A stretch of 64,000 nt of DNA from Incurvaria masculella (Eukaryota; Arthropoda; Insecta; Lepidoptera; Incurvariidae): positions 14,880,001 through 14,944,000 of the forward strand of contig OX335657.1 of NCBI GenBank assembly GCA_946894095.1. The letters run 5' to 3'. Each line of letters begins with the position of its first letter. Position 1 is the first letter of the stretch. Shown piece after piece: positions 28,501 through 37,500 of the stretch. The position numbers and the translations under genes were made by a program. The notes under the pieces were generated by a model, which was given only the letters and a program-made list of their open reading frames with translations, searched no databases and was not told the origin of the DNA.

Positions 28501-31500
28501 TGCAACATGAAGTTCGTGCAGTTCACAAAATCATAGACAACTGACCCTCAGCTAAGCTACACTTTTATTTGTAATGAAAGACGCATTTGCGTGTTAAGCC
28601 ACGCTCAAGCTTATGTAGGGGCTAGATTTGAGTGGAGATTGAAATACCGGCCCTTAGAAACCAAACACAATTTTACAATTTCAATTTTCATCAGGCATCG
28701 AACATTCGATTAAATGAAGTGGTTTTTAGTATTATAATTTCATGTCTCCGACAAGAAATGTGTATGTACATGATATTCTTTCCATGTTTGTATGGGGAGA
28801 TGAGCGAGAAGACCCACAATGATGCGCGTTTACCCATATTGGTACAGATGGTGTCAAATAACAGACTTGTGAAAAAATCAATAAATCGCTGTGCGAGTTT
28901 TCCGCTATTATAGATCGTATAACCACAACTTTTAAGCGCCTGAGCTAAGCACATGACCTACACGTGTCTTCTAGCCAGTTGAGCCATAACAACACAAAGT
29001 GAAAAGTGGACTCTAAAGTATAAAAAAATATACATCGACAAAGCGAAAATGAATGAAGCGACACTTTCTTCACTCTAATTTCTCAAACAATTTTCATTGG
29101 GCAAACGTAATTTTATTGAAACTAATAAGATGTCAAAGTGGGCTTTAAATTTCATTAAATAAAAGATATATGTCAATTTTGCATCAAAACTCACTTCACT
29201 CTGCACCGTAATGGTAGAGAGTGAACCCCTTGGACCCACATTCCTCCAGAAAGACGAAGATGGCATGCACGCACCTGTATCTGCTCCTGCAGCTGCATGA
29301 TGAGGTCCTGCCGCACGCGCTCAGCCAGCTCCTCGCCGGCCGCCTGTCCAGGGCATTAGTGGAACGCGCGTGCGGTGAGTGAGGCCCGCGCCGGTCGGGG
29401 GGCGCGGGCGGCGGGGGGAGGTTCGACAAATGCTTTTGGGGTTGATAACATACGGACTGCGACCAAATTGATGTAGTCCTTCGTAAAGGTCTGGTATGTA
29501 GCACACGTAATCATAGAGCATTTCTTCAAATCATCAAATCTCAGAGCCCTGTTGACTTCACGACTGTCTTAATACTTTTAATGGAAGGCATCGGTTAAGG
29601 GCGGAGAGACTGTAGGAGAATCCTCAGAATTAGATAAGACGCACTGCCCATGGTTCCTTTGTTTGCCAGTTGTAGTCCAGTAATATACTACAATTACCAT
29701 ATTCGTTTTATTTATTTTTATCTTTCGTCAACAAATGTTTCCTTCACAATCGATTCTTTGCATGTTCACATTCATAAATCAATCGATTTTTTTACTAAAT
29801 CATACAGCAAATTAGTTTTCTCAAACCTCACCCCGCAATGTGACAAAACTGCAAATTATTACAAATACAATAACTTGAACCTGAAGAAAAATCATATTTT
29901 GCAGTGTTGTCTCCTCCGAAAAACCACAAAAACATTAGTCTTTACAACACCAATAGCAGTATTTTGAGGGAAACAAGACGTTAATACAGTAATATGTATT
30001 AGAATTATTCACACTGAAAAGCAATTTACAGATTGTGTAAACCAGTGGTATATACATAGTTCCAACCATTACGAAATTAAACCCAAGAGATGGTTCATTC
30101 TTCGGACTTACTATTAATTATCCATTAATATTTCTTAAGGATTTTAGAACTATTAATAGATAATATGATGAAAATTTTACAACGATTTCGTTAAAAATAA
30201 AAACTAAAAGAGTTGCAAGTGGGATTTTTACATAATATTAAAAAAATGTTGAACAAGTCAAGGAAACAATAAAAGCAGAACAGTCCCCAACGTTGCTAAA
30301 CCACATTCAAGCCATGAATATGCCATGCACTCAATCAATCACTGTTATGGAATGCAAACACCCAAAAAATCTATTCACCCGTACAATATCCTCCCATTTT
30401 GTACAAGCCTTTGAACCCACCCAATAATGCTTGTCTTTATTTAATTTTATATGCATGTAACATGCAAGCATTTTTTTTATTTTTTGTGCCCTATGTTGCC
30501 TCAGGCCCTTTCCAACATTTAGAAGATGAGTTAACGTGGTCCACCTTGCCTATTTTAACTTTATATGCATTGAGGCAACATAACATTTTCAGTGTAAACT
30601 ATTGTTTTTAACTATTTTTAACAAACAGTAAACAACTCCTCGGTAATGCAGTTACATAATATTGAATGTTATTAAAAGACGAATGCTGAAATCTGCAACA
30701 GGCGTAACCAATAAATAGCCTATTTATGGGAAGATCTCTGCCGATATCGATCTCCTTTCGCGCTCAGAAATAAGGCGAATTTCACGCCAATATTTCAGCA
30801 ACATCGACCTCCTTTTAGACTACGGAATAATGCGGTTCTCGCCCCAAAATATCGACAATATCGACCTCCTATTATGCTTTGCAATAGGGATCTTTGCAAC
30901 AAAATCTCTCAATATCGACTTGACCTACTTTCGCCCCAAAAATTTTGGTCAATATCGACCTCCTATTACCCTTTGCAATAAGGCGATTTTCGCGATAAAA
31001 TCTCGGTAAATATCGACCTTCTATTACACCTTCGCAATAAGGATCTTTAAGACAAAATATCTCAATATCGACTTGACCTACTTTCGCCCCAAAATGACTG
31101 TCAATACCGACCTTATTTATTGCAAGGCGATTTTTCGCGATAAAGTCTCGGTCAATATAGACCTTCTATTACCCTTTGCAACAATGATCTTTGCAACAAA
31201 ATCTCTCAATATCGACTTGACCTACTTTCGCCTCAAAATTTCGGTCAATATTGACCTCCTATTACCCTTTGCAATAAGGATCTTTAAGACAAAATATCTC
31301 AATATCGACTTGACCTACTTTCGCCCCAAAATGTCTGTCAATACCGACCTTATTTATTGCAAGGCGATTTTTCGCGATAAAGTCTCGGTCAATATAGACC
31401 TTCTATTACCCTTTGCAATAATGATCTTTACAACAAAATCTCTCAATATCGACTTGACCTACTTTCGCCCCAAAATTTCGGCCAATATTGACCTCCTATT

Positions 31501-34500
31501 ACCCTTTGCAATAAGGATCTTTACAAAAAATCTCTCAATATCGACTTGACCTACTTTCGCCCCAAAATCTCAGTCAATATCGACCTCCGATTACCCTTTG
31601 CAATAAGGATCTTTACAACAAAATCTCGCAATATCGACTTGACCTACTTTCGCCCCAAAATCTCGTTCAATATCGACCTCCTATGACCCTTTGCAATAAA
31701 ACTATTTTTGCGCCAAACTCGATATCAATCGATTGAAACGTGACCAGCTAAAACAAAAATCCTCCAATATCCACCTTCTCGAGCTCCATATCGATGTCCT
31801 GGTAGAGCGCGACGGGCCGCTCCGTGTTCTCGGCGGTCTGCGCGCGCGCGCGCAGCTGCGCCACGCGCTCCTCGAGCGCGGCGCACGCGGCGCGGTGGCG
31901 CGCGCGCTCCGCCTCCTCGCGCGCGGCGTGCTCGGCGCGCAGCGCGCTCGCGTGCGCCGCGTGCTCGCCGCGCAGCGCCTCCAGGCGGCGCTCGAACTCG
32001 CGCTGCGACTGCTTCAACAGAGCGCTCGGCTGCAAAATCGCCTTTATTATTATTTTATTTTACTAAAACAGCGAGAGCTTACTTAAAGAAAGCATTGTGA
32101 AAGAAGTGCTTATAGTGTCCACCCCTGCAACAAATACAAAAACCGAAGCGTGAACGTTTTCACGTATATTTAACCGGTCGCGTTCGTTTCGGTATGTGGA
32201 CTGAGCAAAAATTTTTTTTAAAGGGCCAAATTTTCAATACCTATTTCATAAAATCTTGTTTTTAAATTATTTTATTTTTAACTTTATAGTTTTTATGTAT
32301 GTACCTTTCAACAAACCTTTTCATTTGATACCCATGTCATGATGGAAGAAAATAAAATGTTTCCTGATCTCGTGGCATCTGCCATATTGAATTTAGTGTG
32401 GCATAATTTAGCTAACCATGCATTCCAAGCTAAACGTGTATGCAAAATTTCAGCTCAAACGGTTGATAGCTGTTTAAAAATTAGTTGCAAGATTTGACCC
32501 ACACTAACTAGGCAAGCTTAATATTTTGTAAGGCGAAGGTCTCTGAACACATTTTACCAGGCTTCGCTCAGTTTAATGACTACGAGACTGCGACATAGGC
32601 TGGATCGAGGATATGTGCAGACCTAAGCTAACTTCCCTTCGCTGCTTATTTTATAGCGCTCCCAATGACCAACCGTTAGGTTAGGTTAGGTTATATACGC
32701 TATTCTCGCTGGGCTGGGTAGTAGGAAGCTTACGGAGAGGTCGCCGCGCCGGTAGTCGCCGGCGCCCCGCAGCGGGCTGCTGTAGGGCAGCGCGGCCTCG
32801 CACGCCGCCTCCAGTGACGAAGCGGACCCGCCCGACGCGGCTCGCGCGCTCCGCTCCACGTCCTCCGAGTAGCTGCAACGTGAGAACGGCTCATTAGCAA
32901 ACCATCGCTCTGATACCCTACTGCCACTGTGCCACAGCGGTCGCAAGAATACCAAATTGACATCTGCTCGGCTCGGCTCGAATTGCACCAACCATTAGGT
33001 GAACAAAAAATATGCCTTAACGTTTTAATATATTTTTTATCTATGTTTTAATGAATGTTCAGTGTGGCATAAGGCGAGCTCCAGGACCTATTAAGGTGCC
33101 CAATGACGCCCATGGGTTTTCGAACATTCAGGGGGGCCGCAAAAACCATGCCGGCCCGCCAGGTGCTTCTTCACACCACGTTTAAAGGACTCCAGGTCGT
33201 AATTTGTGGGACATACCTCAAAAGATAGTTTATTGATACAGATAAAGCTATCTGATCATGTAATTAAGTGTACTTTATGGAAGTTGATGTAATAAAAACA
33301 AAACCTACATTTCGGTGGGCGCATTTATTCAGATGAATGTGCCTTTCTTACCTTTGTTGCTCCCTTTTGGTAATGCATGAAAAAATACAAGATTTCAATG
33401 TGAGCATTGTTTACAAATATGTACATGAATACGCTAAAAACATGGTAAAAAGCTAAAACAATTCAATTCCTCCTACTTACTTCTTTTCCATATCGCTACA
33501 TTTCTTCTCAAAGTAAGTTCTCAAATTCGCCATTTCCCTCTCGTGCTCGGAATTAAGATGCTGCCTTAGCTCTTCCAATTCAGCACTGCCCGCTTTAACA
33601 GACGCCACAAGTTCTGTCATCCGTCGTACCTCCACACCGAGTGATTGCTTGTCCGCCAAAAACTGCTTCTCAAACTCTTTCACTTCCATTTCACATTCCA
33701 CTCTTATTCTATTCACTTCGTCAAAAAATAATTGAGCTAGATTTTCCTTAAAGTCATTACGAACACTTTCAGTCAAGAATTCGTCTAAAGTTCCCAGAAC
33801 TCTTAACATTTTTTCATTGAACTCTTGATTCTGGTTGAAATCACCAGATTCTTCACTAGATTTTGGGTCAGACCTTGAGAAGTTAATGGTCAATTCTTCT
33901 CTGTCCATATCTTTCTCGCTGTTGGTACTTCGAGATGCATTTTCTGAAGGAGCATTGCTCATCATAGCTGAATAAAATTTTGTACTATCGTCTATCAGGA
34001 AGTTTTCATGCTTTATGAAGTCGGACAACTGTCCTTGGACCGTGTTGTGGTGTGAACTAGACAATTCACTCATGTAGTGTTGTAAATTTTGTACTTCATT
34101 AGCAAGATGTTGATTTTGTAGTTCAAGCTCTGACTTCTCTTGAATGCTTCGCTGCAACGAAACGTTGAGGCGATTTATAATTTCGTCGCGTCGCGTCACA
34201 ATGGTTTCCAAGTGCACAAGCTGAAAGCAAATATGCAAAGGCGCATTCAATACATAACAAAAAAAGCAACGTTAAACATCATTAAAAACAGAATTATGAA
34301 GCAATGGTAACATCATTCAATACAAAACAATGAAACAATGGTAACATCATTCAATACATAGCAATGAAGCAATGGTAACATCATTAAATATAAAACAATG
34401 AAACAATCATTCAATACATAACAATGAAGGAATAGTTGACACTTATACAAAAAATCATAAACTTTAGACTTTTTACAGGAATAAAAAAATGAAAATAAAA

Positions 34501-37500
34501 AAAATAAAATAAAAAAACAAGTGCACCACCAGTTACCAACTCAGATGTACACGCATCAGCTTTATCGTGACAATAATAATAATAATAATAATAGTAACAT
34601 CATTCAATATGTAATAATAAAGAAATATTACAATTAGGAGGCTTTTTAGGAGCTGATACACCCAAACAAATAAAGCTTAACACAAATGCAAATGAATTCA
34701 CGAATTTGTTGGCTAAGAGGAAAACTAACAAGACAGTAGTTCGTCTCTCTATGGGATTGAGCGCACTTTTTGTATTGAGGCAGCATCAAAGTAATGAAGA
34801 AATGTGATTAGCTATTAGATAGTAGGATAATTCTATGCATCTAGGCAGGTACCTCAAAAATGTTTTTTTTTTAGAATTCCCAGTGGGAGACAGGTTATCC
34901 AAGAACAAAATATTGAATTAGATAAACATTTTGATAAGAAGACAGTTTGAAATTTTATTACACCATTCTTTGTTAATATGGAATCTTCTCGCTAGGTTCA
35001 TGCATGTTTAGATTAGTCAGTTGTGACAAAAAAAAAATTAAGCATACATTTTAAAAAGCAATAATTTCACCTAACTTTCATAGTGAAACCTATTAAGGTT
35101 GGCCCGTAAGCACCTGAAAATTTCACCTCCCATACAAACGTAGTTTACTAATCATTTGAAAACCAATGTTCCAACTTACTTGATATTTGGTATCTAATAT
35201 TAGGCTACAAATATCTGTGTCTGCATGCCTTTGTTTTTTCGGTAAATGTAGTCTGGGTCAAACCATAGAGAAAACTAAATTCGTATGAAGATTTTCTTTT
35301 TGCTTTCATTTCATTCGGTCGGGATTTTTAGGGTTCCGTACCCAAAGGGTGAAAACGGAACCCTATTACTAAGCCTCCGCTGTCCGTCCGTCCGTCCGTC
35401 TGTCCGTCTGTCACAGGGCTGTATCTCAGTAACCGTAACAGGTAGACAGCTGAAATTTTCACAGACTATGTATTTATTTTGCCGCTATAACAACAAATAG
35501 GTAAGATTAAAAAATAATTAAAATTAAAGGGGGCTCCCATACAAAAAACGTGATTTTTTTGTTTTTTTTTCTACGATGGTACGGAACCCTTCGTGTGCGA
35601 GTCCGACTCGCACTTGGCCGGTTTTTCAAAAAAACAAAAGCATGCAGACACAGATATTTGTTACCTGATATGAGATATTAAATATCAATTTAATTGGAAT
35701 AGCGGTTTCCAAATTATTAGTAAACTACGTTTGTATGGGGAGCATAGCTTACGGGCCGTTCTTAACGGCAAAAAGCCTCATTCAAGCAGACCCGCAAGCG
35801 CAATCGTCCCATAAACAAATAAGAAGCAAATCAAGAAAGTCAATGCATATAAAATCATCAACGACAAGAACATTAATTACATTATTAAATAGCTGGGAAC
35901 CCTGATGTTGAATGTATTTTACATACTCCGGAGCCATACATAACCCCCGGGATGACGTCTGTGACAATCAAATCAAATCAAATCATATCAAATCATGTTA
36001 CTGTAAATATTATTTAATTAAATAAAACTAAACGTCAGGTGGAGAGTTTTTTATTTTTCTAATGGGAAGTTACATACAAACATGCATTTATCGGACAAAT
36101 ACAGATGCTACAAAAACTACAGTGCAGCAAAGAGAAAACCTATGTTAAATACATGCAAAATTTGAAGGCAATCCAAAACATTGGTGCAAAGATAAATATT
36201 TGAGATAAGGACATGCAAAAGTAATATGCAACACAGACATTTGTGCACTTAATACACTTGAGAAAACTACCTTTACATGATACTCTTCACAGATGGTTTT
36301 ATAATCCGTTGTCATTGTGCTCATCGACCCAGTTTCAATATCAGGTAAGAGAGATTTTGTCTGCGTTAAAAAGGAAGCATGTTCTTCATCATGAACGTTA
36401 ATGTTATCCCCCTCTTTGGCATCATTTATTGTTAATTCCTCTATCAAGAGGTCACTCTGTTCCAGTTTCTGATGGTCAGTCAGACTGTCATAAAAGGATT
36501 CTGCTGCCCTCATTTCACAAAGTTTCGACTCCTCAATGAGCTCTTTAACATTTAAGGTTTCGCTGTCTGTTCCGAGTATAAACTGTGAGATAAGTTTGGT
36601 CATTGTGGGAACGGTGTCGAGGCTATCGTCAAATCGCTCACCGTCTTCTGGTGGCGGTCCGTAGATTATTTTCTCAGTCATTAGAGGTATCTTAGGCGCT
36701 GCAAGACCTCTGATATCCAACTTGATAATTTCTTCGGAAGAACTACTCTTCGCTGGGCTCACATTTTTGTCAGAATGTTTGGATGTTTCACTGAGAGAAT
36801 CCGGAAACCGTTCACTGCCACTAGATTTTTTCTCGGAAGCTTCACGATTACTGTTATCTGTGAATTCCTGATCGTCCATTCTTAGATCGATATTGGAATG
36901 TTTTTCATTAACTGAATCACTGGTTGGTCGGTGTGAGTGACTCGATGACTCCATCGGTAAATTTATGGGACTCTCGGAACTAATATGCGCATCTTCTAAA
37001 TCAGTACTCGGAATAGGCCAAGAATGACTTTGCCTAGCACTGTCATTTTTATTTTGACCATCGATTTCACTTGTTTGATCTCTGGTTTTACTAGTACTTT
37101 CGTCCAAGCTTTCCTTATCTGCAGGATGAATTTCATTTGTGCTTTCACTGGTTTTGTGCACATTTTCACTGTAGCTTTCACCGGCAGATCTAGGATTTTC
37201 ATCATTGGCTGAGGGAAGAGGAGAATCTTTAAAGGAACTAGTAGCATCACTCTTTGGAACTTGCAGCAAATCGGGAGTTCTCTGAGAATTGTGAAAACTT
37301 TGTTCTTTGGATGACACGGAATAATCAAGGTTAGACATAATATGTTCCGATATGGATTCATCGCTATTTTCGAGATTTGATTCACTTTTGTCTTCAGTTA
37401 ATTTATCACCTTTTACGTCAAATTCTTTGTTGAGTTTGGGTGAGTTGCAGGGTTCCGTCGATCCGGCGTCGATGGTGACAGAAGATCCATCAGTGGGACC

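Noticed and set aside
29196..29504. 102-codon Arg/Ser/Pro-rich frame
   Set aside because: Wrong frame over exon 6 and its GC-rich flank; the real exon is 29275-29343.
31073..31549. 158-codon open frame
   Set aside because: It is a translation of a tandem repeat whose unit is a multiple of three; no splice or start context, and the opposite strand is the host gene.
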